From IMG/VR virus record IMGVR_UViG_3300037843_000583, positions 1 through 39,876 of that record: a stretch of DNA of 39,876 bases; one strand, 5' to 3'. This document shows, piece by piece, positions 23,289 through 30,636 of this stretch. The stretch comes from a virus. The notes beneath the pieces are model-generated. The model was not told the DNA's origin and ran no database searches. It saw only the letters and a program-made list of their open reading frames with translations. Each line of letters begins with the position of its first letter. Position 1 is the stretch's first letter. The translations under genes and the position numbers were made by a program.

Positions 23289-24390
23289 GGGGTACTTCGT
23301 CACCCGCCATAGTTATAGCGGGTCCGACTCGTTCACCTACTGCGCCCGCAAGTACTATCTGGAGCGCGTGCAGGGTTGGACCGAAAAAATCCAACGGTCG
23401 TCTACACACTTCGGCACCGCGCTGGAGAAGGCCATCACATTCTGGCACCAGCACCGCCAGGACACGGCGGCGGCTGTCGCGGAATTTGTGCGGCTCTGGG
23501 CCGCGCACAACGACAAGCCGTACACGTATTCCAAGACGGACAAGGACTGGAACAACCTGAATCTGAACGGCCAGGACCTGGTGCGTCTCTACGCTATCCG
23601 CTATCCGACGTTTCCATACGTCGTGAACAATCCCATGGACTTTCAGGTCGAGACCAACTTTGAGGTGTTTCCAGACACGAAGTTGGCTGGGATTGAATTC
23701 ACATCCTACATTGATGTGGTGGTGACTGACAAAGCCACGGGCGAGCCTGAGATTGTTGATATGAAGACATCGGGCGACGATGTGCCTGAATTTACGGTGC
23801 TGGACCCACAGCTTCGCAGCTATGCGTGGGTGAAATGGCGTCCCGAAGACACCAGCAAGCTCGTCGCGTTCTTGTGGTTCCGCAAGATGGGGCGGTCTAT
23901 TTCTCGGGGCGACACGGTTACATTCCTGGAGCCCTACGCCGACCTGCAGCCTGGTGATAACGCCATCGTGTTGGCGAAGGATGAATTCGGCATCTGGGTT
24001 ACACAGAACCAGCGTGTCGTTGATGAAATGGACGCGCAATTCGTCGGCGAGAGCAAGGCGGTAAAGGCGGCGCGCCAGCAATACATCGAGGCAAACGCCA
24101 AGCATGCGCCCGAGCGGGTCATCACCAAGCAGCGTGTACAATTCAAATCGGCGGTCATCACAAAAGAAAGCGCGGAAGATATCGGACGCAAGATCAAGCG
24201 CGACATCGTGAACATCGTGCGGGCAAACGAGAACGAAGACTGGGCCATGAATTCTGGGGTCCGATTTCCGAATGAGCGGTGCCCGAACTGCCCGATGCGG
24301 GGCATCTGCGCTAATCGTCCCGAGTTGCGGGACATGCTTCTGGTTCGCAAGCAAGAAGATGAGCTTGACTTCGGTAAAGAATCGGAGTAG
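23251..24390 (+). CDS. Cas4/RecB-like PD-(D/E)XK nuclease with iron-sulfur cysteines
   Basis: 379 residues. The catalytic core is YIDVVV (Asp about 154) followed by EPEIVDMKTSG (Asp170 and Lys172), the D-(D/E)xK pattern of the RecB nuclease fold. Cys31 near the N-terminus and C344, C347 and C353 near the C-terminus (CPNCPMRGIC) form the four-Cys arrangement of 4Fe-4S Cas4/AddB-type nucleases. Such enzymes resect DNA ends. Together with ERF, SSB and helicase it makes a plausible phage end-processing and annealing set. No other CRISPR genes or array are present, so it is not a CRISPR component. Start ATG 23251 or 23260. Confidence 0.88.
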   Translation: MSSMKPHLYINSKGYFVTRHSYSGSDSFTYCARKYYLERVQGWTEKIQRSSTHFGTALEKAITFWHQHRQDTAAAVAEFVRLWAAHNDKPYTYSKTDKDWNNLNLNGQDLVRLYAIRYPTFPYVVNNPMDFQVETNFEVFPDTKLAGIEFTSYIDVVVTDKATGEPEIVDMKTSGDDVPEFTVLDPQLRSYAWVKWRPEDTSKLVAFLWFRKMGRSISRGDTVTFLEPYADLQPGDNAIVLAKDEFGIWVTQNQRVVDEMDAQFVGESKAVKAARQQYIEANAKHAPERVITKQRVQFKSAVITKESAEDIGRKIKRDIVNIVRANENEDWAMNSGVRFPNERCPNCPMRGICANRPELRDMLLVRKQEDELDFGKESE

Positions 24391-24401
24391 TCTACACTCT
24401 C

Positions 24402-26234
24402 ATGCTCGAAAATATCCCTGCGATACTCAAGCAGTATCCGAATTGGGTCGTCTGGAAGTCTGTCGTCCGCGATGGTAAGGCGACCAAAATTCCCTTCGAT
24501 GCCAAGACTGGCAGCATGGCGAAATCCAATGACGCCATGACCTGGGCAACATTCGAACAAGCCATCAAAACTGGGGACGTGCTGGAAGGCTCCGACTACA
24601 ACGGTGTGGGATTCGAACTGCATGGAACTTCGATAGTTGGGATCGATTTCGACAACGCCATCAATCATAAAGGTGTCATTGATCCATACGTGTTGGAGAT
24701 TCTGAGCTTATTGGGGGACCCATACACAGAAAAATCCCCGAGCGGGACAGGGCTTCATGCTTTTGTAGATTGCGCCGCGTTGCCCGAGGGCGGCAGAAAA
24801 TTATCACAGGCGCACAGCGGAATTGAAATATATCACGGTCAAGAGGGCGGTCGCTATTTCACAATGACTGGGGAAAAGGTGCTCGGCGACGGAATCCCAA
24901 AAATCGCGGACATCACACTGCCGTATCTCCTGATAACCCAGAACAAAGATAAAAAGTTCAAATCCGCATGGCTGGGAGATACATCACTGTTTAACGGCGA
25001 CGACTCCAGTGCGGATTTCTATCTATTGACTCGGCTTGCCGCGCTCACACAAAACAACCCGCTGAAAATGGAATCATTCTTTAGTGTGTCCAAGCCAGGG
25101 CATCGGGAGAAATGGCACAACCGAAAAGATTATCGTGAGCGATCCATCAAAGCGGCTATTGGCACCAATCTTACTGGTAAGCCTGTGTCAGTATCTGCCG
25201 CGATTGAATTTCACACCCCTGCGCGCCCTGATCCAGATGGGGAATATGTGATTGCACCTATGGCTGGTCAAGATGATGGATGGTTCCCTCTTGGCGACAT
25301 CAGTCTGATTGGTGGAGCCAGCGGTACGGGAAAGACAACGTGGATTTTTGAAATGCTGCACAAACAGAAGCAAGGCTACCCCATACACGATCACCGCACT
25401 CATGGATATTTGTTTCAAGTTCTGGCATACGACCGAGGCAGGAATGCGTTCGCCCGCACGATGCGGCGATTGAACCTGCTTCCATCGGATATACCTACGA
25501 CGCCGCTACCGCTTGCTTTCGGCACCGAGGCAGTGCAAAGCGTCATCAATGAAATCGAAAAGATGAATCCAACCCCCAACATCATCTTCATTGAGGGGCT
25601 GGATATGCTTCTCGACGACGCCAACAAAAAATCAGTCGTTTCCCCCTTCATGCGCCAACTACAAGAAACGGCAGCCCACTTCCATATAGCCTTAATTTGT
25701 AGCGTCGGGGCTCCTAAGACCAAGCGCGGGGAAGATTACGCAGCCAAGCGCGACAAACTGTCAGGCAGCGAAGCCTGGGGCCGCAATTGTGAAACCGTCT
25801 GCGTTCTGGAATTCGCGGAGGATGATGACGGCACCGCGCCACAGAGAATTTTGACGATCCTTCCACGAAACGCCCCTGCTGAGAAGTTCACGCTGCAGTT
25901 TGAGGGTGGGCGTTTGGTGCCCGTTCAGGCAACAGAAGACCCGAAACAGGACCCTGGCGGGCGGCCACCTGAATCACTTCAGAAAGCCATCAATTTCCTT
26001 GAGCGCGAGCTTCAAGATGGGCCGCGCCTGGGCAAAGAAATCATCGTTCTTGCACGGGATTTGGAAAACATCAGTCGTGCGACTCTCTATCGGGCCGCCG
26101 AGGTTGCACACGTTCAAAAGGATGTTCGCATAGCGGGAAAATTGTGTTGGAAACTTACCCCTATGAACGAAACCAACGATCCACAAGAGGACGAAGAGGC
26201 GGGGCCGACCAGCACGGAGTTTAAGTATGAGTGA
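24402..26234 (+). CDS. Primase-polymerase / RecA-fold replicative ATPase
   Basis: 610 residues. The N-terminal domain (about 1-170) shows a prim-pol pattern: NWVVWK, PFDAKTG, IVGIDFDNA with D82 and D84 as metal ligands, and SPSGTGLH (112-119). The C-terminal half is a RepA/KaiC-type ATPase: GGASGTGKTT (304-313, Walker A), IIFIEGLDML (about 391-400, Walker B) and a SGSEAWGRNCE sensor-like segment. The last about 80 residues resemble a helix-turn-helix. Fused prim-pol/helicase proteins initiate replication in many phages and plasmids. It lies 11 bases after the nuclease gene, and the candidate origin lies downstream beyond the inserted IS element. Confidence 0.85.
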   Translation: MLENIPAILKQYPNWVVWKSVVRDGKATKIPFDAKTGSMAKSNDAMTWATFEQAIKTGDVLEGSDYNGVGFELHGTSIVGIDFDNAINHKGVIDPYVLEILSLLGDPYTEKSPSGTGLHAFVDCAALPEGGRKLSQAHSGIEIYHGQEGGRYFTMTGEKVLGDGIPKIADITLPYLLITQNKDKKFKSAWLGDTSLFNGDDSSADFYLLTRLAALTQNNPLKMESFFSVSKPGHREKWHNRKDYRERSIKAAIGTNLTGKPVSVSAAIEFHTPARPDPDGEYVIAPMAGQDDGWFPLGDISLIGGASGTGKTTWIFEMLHKQKQGYPIHDHRTHGYLFQVLAYDRGRNAFARTMRRLNLLPSDIPTTPLPLAFGTEAVQSVINEIEKMNPTPNIIFIEGLDMLLDDANKKSVVSPFMRQLQETAAHFHIALICSVGAPKTKRGEDYAAKRDKLSGSEAWGRNCETVCVLEFAEDDDGTAPQRILTILPRNAPAEKFTLQFEGGRLVPVQATEDPKQDPGGRPPESLQKAINFLERELQDGPRLGKEIIVLARDLENISRATLYRAAEVAHVQKDVRIAGKLCWKLTPMNETNDPQEDEEAGPTSTEFKYE

Positions 26235-26298
26235 GTGTGAGCGCAACCCCCTGCCTTCAGGCATGGGGTCAAGCGAGTAGTTTGCACAAAGAAACCTA

Positions 26299-26327
26299 TT
26301 GCAATAGGTAGCGGAGACTGGTATAAT
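26299..26327 (+). promoter_or_regulatory. Promoter of tnpA, extended -10
   Basis: TTGCAA (26299-26304), 17-base spacer, TGG-TATAAT (-10 at 26322-26327). The ATG of tnpA (26333) coincides with the expected start point, and no Shine-Dalgarno precedes it, so the mRNA is probably leaderless. Confidence 0.6.
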
Positions 26328-26332
26328 GCATC

Positions 26333-26731
26333 ATGCTCGAAGGATACAAGTCAAACAACAACGTCGTGTACTCCAGCAAATATCACGTCGTCTGGTGCCC
26401 GAAGTATCGACGCGAGGTGCTGGATGGTCCGATAGCGAGACGATGCGAACAGGTCCTGCGACAGACATGCAAGAAGTATCGAGCCGAAATCATCGCCTTA
26501 GAGATTATGCCCGACCACGTACATCTGCTGGTCGAAGTGGACCCACAATTTGGGATACATCGACTTGTCAAAAATCTCAAAGGTGTGTCGTCGCATACAC
26601 TGCGCAAAGAATTTGCCAGTTTGGTTTCACGTCTGCCGACGCTCTGGACAAATTCGTATTTCGTTTCGACAGTCGGTGGTGCTCCGCTTTCAGTGATTAA
26701 ACAGTACGTTGAAAATCAGAAGAACGTCTGA
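26333..26731 (+). CDS. tnpA: IS200/IS605 Y1 transposase TnpA
   Basis: 132 residues, normal size. The HUH motif is MPDHVHLLV (His62, His64), and the catalytic tyrosine is Tyr125 in SVIKQYVENQ. The N-terminal YHVVWCPKYRR block is also family-typical. It cuts and rejoins single-stranded DNA at the hairpin ends, often at replication forks. It overlaps tnpB by one base. All catalytic residues are present, so it should be active. Confidence 0.95.
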   Translation: MLEGYKSNNNVVYSSKYHVVWCPKYRREVLDGPIARRCEQVLRQTCKKYRAEIIALEIMPDHVHLLVEVDPQFGIHRLVKNLKGVSSHTLRKEFASLVSRLPTLWTNSYFVSTVGGAPLSVIKQYVENQKNV

Positions 26732-27777
26732 TGATTCAAGCGCAACTCAAACTTCGGCTCAACACCAAACAGGATGCCATTCTGACGGGCTGGCTGTGGA
26801 ACCTCACGGGTGTGTGGAACTGGGCGGTCAAGAAAATAGAATTGGATGCGAAGGATAAGATTTTCTACTCCCCGAAAGAATTTCACAATCTGCTGGCAGG
26901 GCACAGCGAAAAGATGGAGATTCCCAGCCACACCCTGCAGGGCATGCTATCGCAGGCGCATCTAGCTTGGAGCCGATGCTTCAAGAAATTAGCAAAGAAG
27001 CCTCACCTCAAAGGACTACGCAACAAACTCAATAGCATTCCGTTCCCTGATCCATTACGTGCGCCTGTCGGCAACCATATTGCAGTGCCTGGGTTGGGCT
27101 CTGTTCGATTCCACCGTCAGGATATTCCCGAGGGCAAAATCAAGTGTGGGCGCATTGTCAAACGTGCGTCGGGTTGGTATCTCTGCCTGTTCATTGCTGC
27201 CGACCGAGAACCGATTGCGCACACAGCGCATGGACAGATCGGAATCGACCCTGGATTCAAGAGCCTGCTCACGACATCCGAGGGCGAGATTATAGAGCAT
27301 CCTCGGGAACTGGAAGCGGGCGCACAAAGATTGGCGCAAGCGCAACGCGGCAACGACCGAACCCTTGCCGCACGTTTGCAAGAACGCATGGGCAATCGGC
27401 GCAAAGACCGAAACCACAAACTATCTCGGCAACTTGTCGCGGAAAACGATTTGATTGCGTTCTCCGCAGACAACCATAAAGGTGTTGCCAACAAATTTGG
27501 GAAGAGCGTTTCCAGTTCTTCACATTATCAACTTCGACGGATGCTTTCGTACAAAAGCCGTGCAGGCGGTACGGAATATGTCGAAGTTGATTCTAAGTTT
27601 TCCACCAAAACCTGTTCCAACTGCGGGAGCCTCTCTGGTCCTACAGGATGGGCAGGGTTGTCGATAAGGCAGTGGCGATGCACAGAGTGTGGAACTCTTC
27701 ACGACCGCGATGTCAATGCGGCTCGTAACACGCTACAGGCTGCCCTCGGAACGAGGGTCGAGGTGTGCTGTGCGTAA
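26731..27777 (+). CDS. tnpB: TnpB, RuvC-II glutamate apparently missing
   Basis: 348 residues. RuvC-I is IGIDPGFKSL with Asp173. The zinc finger is intact (C295, C298, C317, C320), and RuvC-III is HDRDVNAARN with Asp325/Asp327. At RuvC-II, where active TnpB has a pattern like VVEDLNVKG, this protein reads IAFSADNHKG, placing Ser245 where the catalytic Glu is expected. TnpB is normally an RNA-guided nuclease that promotes transposon retention. This copy may be nuclease-dead or use a relocated acid. It is otherwise full-length for a short TnpB and translationally coupled to tnpA. The guide RNA would be expected to end in the right-end region. Confidence 0.93.
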   Translation: MIQAQLKLRLNTKQDAILTGWLWNLTGVWNWAVKKIELDAKDKIFYSPKEFHNLLAGHSEKMEIPSHTLQGMLSQAHLAWSRCFKKLAKKPHLKGLRNKLNSIPFPDPLRAPVGNHIAVPGLGSVRFHRQDIPEGKIKCGRIVKRASGWYLCLFIAADREPIAHTAHGQIGIDPGFKSLLTTSEGEIIEHPRELEAGAQRLAQAQRGNDRTLAARLQERMGNRRKDRNHKLSRQLVAENDLIAFSADNHKGVANKFGKSVSSSSHYQLRRMLSYKSRAGGTEYVEVDSKFSTKTCSNCGSLSGPTGWAGLSIRQWRCTECGTLHDRDVNAARNTLQAALGTRVEVCCA

Positions 27778-27855
27778 GCATGGCGCAGTTCGGAATCCCC
27801 ATGGCTTCAGCCATGGGGAGGTTCAGGTTCAAAATATCCTCGGAACAGATAAAAC

Positions 27856-28077
27856 AGTTTTGAGACGTGAGATTTTACCTCTATATATAATAGAATCAAT
27901 AATATATTCGTCTCAAAACCCTTCTGAGACAGTTCTGAGACAGAGGGGGGTTTTGAGACAAGATTACTCTTTGGTCACAAAGTTGTCTCACGTCTCAGAA
28001 CTGTCTCAAAACCCTTCTGAGACAACCAACCCTCTGATATCAATAGCTTTACATACGAAATCTCACGTCTCAAAACT
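27856..28077 (+). other. Candidate replication origin: GTCTCA iterons with AT-rich core
   Basis: The region is bounded by a perfect 20-bp inverted repeat, AGTTTTGAGACGTGAGATTT (27856-27875) and its complement (28058-28077). Ten GTCTCA/TGAGAC copies occur at 27861, 27910, 27925, 27936, 27954, 27985, 27992, 28003, 28018 and 28067. A 21-base unit GTCTCAAAAC...TGAGAC is directly repeated at 27910-27930 and 28003-28023, and a 17-base unit is inverted between 27925-27941 and 27992-28008. Bases 27872-27909 are almost entirely A/T, fitting a DNA unwinding element. It lies downstream of the prim-pol gene. An operator cluster controlling the downstream genes is the main alternative. Confidence 0.6.
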
Positions 28078-28101
28078 AAATGCATGTTGCGGGAGGTTCT
28101 G

Positions 28102-28596
28102 ATGTCTCTTCAGAAGTCATTACCACGGATCGCGGCTCGGGTTCTCCACAATACCCATGTTGGGTTATCGCGGATGAAAGATAAATTTGAATTGATCGAA
28201 GAGGCTTACGGGCGCGCTGCCGTCGAAGCCGATTTTGAGAAATGGTGCCGCGAGGTCCAGGATAAGAACCCGCGATACCCCTTGACCGAATATGTGAAAG
28301 TAGTGGATTCTCGGCTTGGTCCCGAGTTTGCCGAGAAGCGCGCCGATGTGGATGATCCCCGAGTCTCTCAAATTACGGCGACCGCGTACGAAATGACAGG
28401 CGTGCTTCCTTCCGCGCGCTCCATCGCAAAACTACTTCTTGCTGCGCCGCCAGAAGAAATCATCGCGGCACTCAAAGAATACGTGACCACACTGGACGAG
28501 AATGAATACAAAACGGGGATGCGCGCGTTTTTTACAGAAAATGGTGGCATCGCGGTGATTATCGCCCGCAAAGGTAGAACCGACAATGCCCGTTAA
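28102..28596 (+). CDS. Conserved-looking protein of unknown function next to the putative origin
   Basis: 164 residues from ATG 28102, chosen over an ATG 18 bases upstream because GGGAGG (28091-28096) is optimally spaced. The protein looks helical, basic at the N-terminus and acidic in the middle. The segment ATAYEMTGVLPSARSIAKLLLAAPPEEIIAALKEYV could be a helix-turn-helix-like or helical-bundle domain. There is no signal peptide or membrane segment. As the first gene after the iteron region it may be controlled by it. Function unknown. Confidence 0.7.
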   Translation: MSLQKSLPRIAARVLHNTHVGLSRMKDKFELIEEAYGRAAVEADFEKWCREVQDKNPRYPLTEYVKVVDSRLGPEFAEKRADVDDPRVSQITATAYEMTGVLPSARSIAKLLLAAPPEEIIAALKEYVTTLDENEYKTGMRAFFTENGGIAVIIARKGRTDNAR

Positions 28597-28840
28597 AGTT
28601 GTGAAGATCAACCAAAAGCAAATCAATTTTACGCTCTATATTGGGCGTAAATGGGCGGGGTTCCCTGAATCTATTTTCTGTAATCCGTTTCATGTCGGAA
28701 AAGACGGCACACGCGAAGAAGTTTTGGAAAAATTTGCGGCCTATTGGTGCGCCCCCGAACAAAAGTCTTTGCGTGATATGGCACTTTATCCACGGCGTCG
28801 TAAAACCCCGCACTTCAGGCGGGGGAGGATGTCAAGGTGA
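28586..28840 (+). pseudogene. DUF4326-like gene truncated at its 3' end by an IS200/IS605 end
   Basis: 84 residues. KVVKINQKQINFTLYIGRKW and CNPFHVGKDGTREEVLEKFAAY match the DUF4326 family, whose full proteins continue with a CWCAP...CHxDVL segment. Here, after residues about 60-69 (KSLRDMALYP), the frame enters the hairpin of a solo IS200/IS605 right end (28806-28824) and terminates as RRRKTPHFRRGRMSR. The C-terminal conserved Cys/His part is missing and not found downstream. The gene overlaps its upstream neighbour by 11 bases. The shortened product may still be made, because it ends in an ATGA junction with the next gene. Confidence 0.7.
28801..28836 (+). mobile_element. Solo IS200/IS605-type right end (fossil)
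   Basis: CCCCGC and GCGGGG (28806-28811 and 28819-28824) pair around a TTCA loop with one bulged A and a closing C-G, followed by GGAGGATGTCAA, which closely resembles right ends of this family. No left end, transposase or TnpB accompanies it. It is either a remnant after deletion or the end of a minimal non-autonomous element. Confidence 0.7.
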
Positions 28841-29127
28841 TGACTGCTGAGTTGGCTCATACCTGGCCCGACTCGCGCGGTAAGTGCGGCTTCTGCGGCA
28901 AGGAAGAGAACGGCTATGCCAAGCGCGACGAAAGCGGACAGTTCCGCGCAGCCTGCTGGTCGTGCATCAACAAAGACCGCGTGATAGGCGAGCAGCCCAA
29001 GCGCAAGCAAGTTGGCACCGTTTTCACCGAAGACCTGGACACGGACGACCAGATTGCCAAGCGAGAGAAGGCCACAAAGAAAGCGAAAGGGATTCCGCCG
29101 TCCGATTACAGACCGAAAGTTTTATAG
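28840..29127 (+). CDS. Small zinc-ribbon protein
   Basis: 95 residues from ATG 28840, which overlaps the preceding stop (ATGA). CGFCGKEE at about 17-24 and CWSC about 20 residues later give a Cys4 pattern, followed by a basic, Lys-rich tail. Its nearest ribosome site, GGAGG (28824-28828), lies in the IS remnant. Such small zinc proteins in phages often bind nucleic acid or host proteins; the role here is unknown. Confidence 0.7.
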   Translation: MTAELAHTWPDSRGKCGFCGKEENGYAKRDESGQFRAACWSCINKDRVIGEQPKRKQVGTVFTEDLDTDDQIAKREKATKKAKGIPPSDYRPKVL

Positions 29128-29137
29128 GGAGGCCCCG

Positions 29138-29323
29138 ATGCTGGGACGAATTCTTTTTAGCGTGATTACTGGGATGGTTCTTGGTGCGCTGCCCGCCCTT
29201 CCCCTGTTTCTCATCAGCAGTTTTGTCGATGACCGTCCAAATTTATGGTTTTGGCCGCTATTCGGCGGGGTATTCACCATTGTTATATTTTTTAGTCCTG
29301 CTGCAAAAGGGGAGAAGAAATGA
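29138..29323 (+). CDS. Small two-helix membrane protein, holin candidate
   Basis: 61 residues from ATG 29138, eight bases after GGGAGG. Two hydrophobic segments (about 4-28 and 36-52) separated by a short charged turn (DDRPN) and a basic C-terminus (KGEKK) give a hairpin membrane topology like class II holins. It is not adjacent to the endolysin (32921), so a holin role is only a suggestion. Stop and next start overlap (ATGA). Confidence 0.6.
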   Translation: MLGRILFSVITGMVLGALPALPLFLISSFVDDRPNLWFWPLFGGVFTIVIFFSPAAKGEKK

Positions 29324-29502
29324 CAAACAGAACGAAAACTGACTGGGCCTATAAAAAAGCCGAAAAACTTCAACAAGCGGTGATGGATCACCTTTGGTTC
29401 ACGCCGCTGGGGCACATCAACGAACGAAAACTTGAAGATCGGCGAATGATTGCCGCTGCACTGCGTCGCGCCTATCGGAAGGGGCTGCACGCCAATGGAT
29501 GA
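29320..29502 (+). CDS. Small basic protein of unknown function
   Basis: 60 residues, Lys/Arg/His-rich, helical (YKKAEKLQQAVMDHLW; RRMIAAALRRAYRKG). Coupled to the preceding gene by ATGA and overlapping the next by eight bases. GGGGAG lies just upstream. It could bind nucleic acid by charge, but no family is recognised. Confidence 0.6.
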   Translation: MTNRTKTDWAYKKAEKLQQAVMDHLWFTPLGHINERKLEDRRMIAAALRRAYRKGLHANG

Positions 29503-30133
29503 TTCAATCAAAACCGCGACTGGCGACGACGCGCTGCGGCAGGTGCAGAAACAGGCGGCTGAGATGGCCGCCGTTGATAATCAGGCCGAACGCGGCTATG
29601 CTCATCTAGGCTGGTTGTTACTCGAAGTCGCTGAGATGGGATATTGGCGTGTGCGCTACAACACTTTTCGCGACTACCTGCGACTGGTTGCGGCTCACGC
29701 AAAGCGGACGGTCGGGCAACTTCAGCAGTATTATCTCACTGTCCGTGATCTGAGTGACACTTTTTCAGCCGCGCAGTTAGAAACCATGGGAATAACCAAA
29801 GCAATTCGGTTGCGGGCAGCCAAGGACTACGCTATTGTGCTGCCCGCCTCCGTGGTGAACGCCGCACTGGACCCGAAGGTCACGGTCAAGGAATTGAAGC
29901 AAATAATCTCCACCGCGCTGAAGATGCCCGAAGAAGAAGGTGATTGGATGGACCTGGAGTTTGAATTTATGGTGACTCCCGAGCAGCGAGCACTCTTCAC
30001 CCAGGCCATTGACGTGGCGATGCACACCGAGCCGCTGACGAAGAAGACCATCTCGAAGTCGGCGCAGATGTTGGATGTCATGACCAAGCTCGCGCAAGAA
30101 TTTTTGGGGGCGCACTCAGGGGACGGCCAATGA
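29495..30133 (+). CDS. Helical protein of unknown function
   Basis: 212 residues from ATG 29495, preferred because the longer frame lies inside the previous gene. A segment HLGWLLLEVAEMGYWRVRYNTFRDYLRLV followed by a helix-turn-helix-like stretch (residues about 70-115, TVGQLQQYYLTVRDLSDTF...GITKAIRLRAAKDY) suggests a ParB- or DUF3102-like DNA-binding architecture. The C-terminal half is acidic and helical. Start and stop overlap both neighbours, implying one polycistronic message. The functional suggestion is weak. Confidence 0.65.
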   Translation: MDDSIKTATGDDALRQVQKQAAEMAAVDNQAERGYAHLGWLLLEVAEMGYWRVRYNTFRDYLRLVAAHAKRTVGQLQQYYLTVRDLSDTFSAAQLETMGITKAIRLRAAKDYAIVLPASVVNAALDPKVTVKELKQIISTALKMPEEEGDWMDLEFEFMVTPEQRALFTQAIDVAMHTEPLTKKTISKSAQMLDVMTKLAQEFLGAHSGDGQ

Positions 30134-30519
30134 AAACGAAACGCAATAAATGGGTGTGGGGTGAACTGAACGCCGACCGCACGCATGTCGTCCGAATATT
30201 CAAAAGTAAGAAGGCTGCGGTCGCCGCAGGGCTTTGCGCTCCAGTTGTGCAAGTGCTGTACGCCTACGCCGTACATCAGATTCGCCATCAACTTTTTGTA
30301 CGCTCGCACGGCGAATGTGAAATTTGTCTGGCACCTGTAACCGAAGATAGCGGTCACATGCACGAGAAGCGGCATCGGGGCAAGGGTGGTGAGATTTCGC
30401 TGGACAACTCGATTTTCATCTGTCTGTCGTGCCACCGCCGCGCTCATCAAGACCGCAATCCAAGATTCAAAAAAAAAGTTCTTGACATTCTGACTAAAGC
30501 CTGGCAATATCCAGACTGA
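30130..30519 (+). CDS. HNH endonuclease
   Basis: 129 residues. The nuclease domain (about 55-115) has CEIC, the His-rich GHMHEKRHRGKGG block, an Asn in SLDNSIFIC, and CLSCHRRAH, giving the ββα-metal fold with a Cys4 zinc site. The N-terminal 50 residues contain an ADRTHVVRIFKSKKAAVAAG segment that may contact DNA. It is either a free-standing homing endonuclease or a phage packaging/recombination nuclease; it is not located beside terminase. ATGA coupling to the preceding gene. The 3' end contains a promoter for downstream genes. Confidence 0.85.
   Translation: MKTKRNKWVWGELNADRTHVVRIFKSKKAAVAAGLCAPVVQVLYAYAVHQIRHQLFVRSHGECEICLAPVTEDSGHMHEKRHRGKGGEISLDNSIFICLSCHRRAHQDRNPRFKKKVLDILTKAWQYPD
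30482..30510 (+). promoter_or_regulatory. Sigma70-like promoter inside the HNH gene 3' end
   Basis: TTGACA (30482-30487), 17-base spacer, CAATAT (30505-30510). The expected transcript starts near 30517, with a leader of about 120 bases before the next gene. Confidence 0.5.
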
Positions 30520-30581
30520 TAGCAATACCCCGCGACAGCGGGTCAACCAATAGGAACGCACCACCACTAGACGCACGGCGG

Positions 30582-30610
30582 GGCGGGTTGTCTTGAGCAA
30601 GCGACCCGCC
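30582..30610 (+). promoter_or_regulatory. Hairpin in the leader of the gene at 30637
   Basis: GGCGGGT (30582-30588) pairs with ACCCGCC (30604-30610), and CTT/AAG can extend the inner helix. No T-run follows, so it is not an intrinsic terminator for the + strand. A smaller CCCGC/GCGGG hairpin lies at 30529-30542. It may be an mRNA stability or translation control element. Confidence 0.4.
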
Positions 30611-30636
30611 TCTAAAAAACTCAACAGGAGCACCCC

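Larger units (their letters stand above)
26241..27830 (+). mobile_element. IS200/IS605-family insertion sequence (tnpA + tnpB)
   Basis: The left end has a hairpin CCCC-c-TGCC-TTCA-GGCA-t-GGGG (26247-26268) and the right end a perfect 9-bp hairpin CCCCATGGC-TTCA-GCCATGGGG (27797-27818) followed by AGGTTCA, both with the TTCA loop typical of this family, flanking Y1 transposase and TnpB genes. There are no terminal inverted repeats or target duplication, as expected. Exact cleavage sites cannot be fixed; boundaries are within about ten bases. The element sits seven bases after the prim-pol stop and directly before the repeat-rich region, so it separates these two but breaks no gene. Confidence 0.88.

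Noticed and set aside
23242-24354. Long minus-strand frame of 370 codons opposite the Cas4-like nuclease
   Set aside because: The + strand gene has complete nuclease motifs. The minus frame is a high-GC codon shadow with no domain.
27857-28076. CRISPR array interpretation of the GTCTCA repeats
   Set aside because: Repeats are short, occur in both orientations and have irregular spacing without uniform unique spacers. No cas operon is present; the Cas4-like gene belongs to a recombination set.
27689-28102. A + strand frame of 137 codons running from inside tnpB through the repeat-rich region
   Set aside because: It starts within the conserved tnpB C-terminus in another frame, crosses the IS right end and its sequence is dictated by the GTCTCA repeats. 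No ribosome site or domain supports it.
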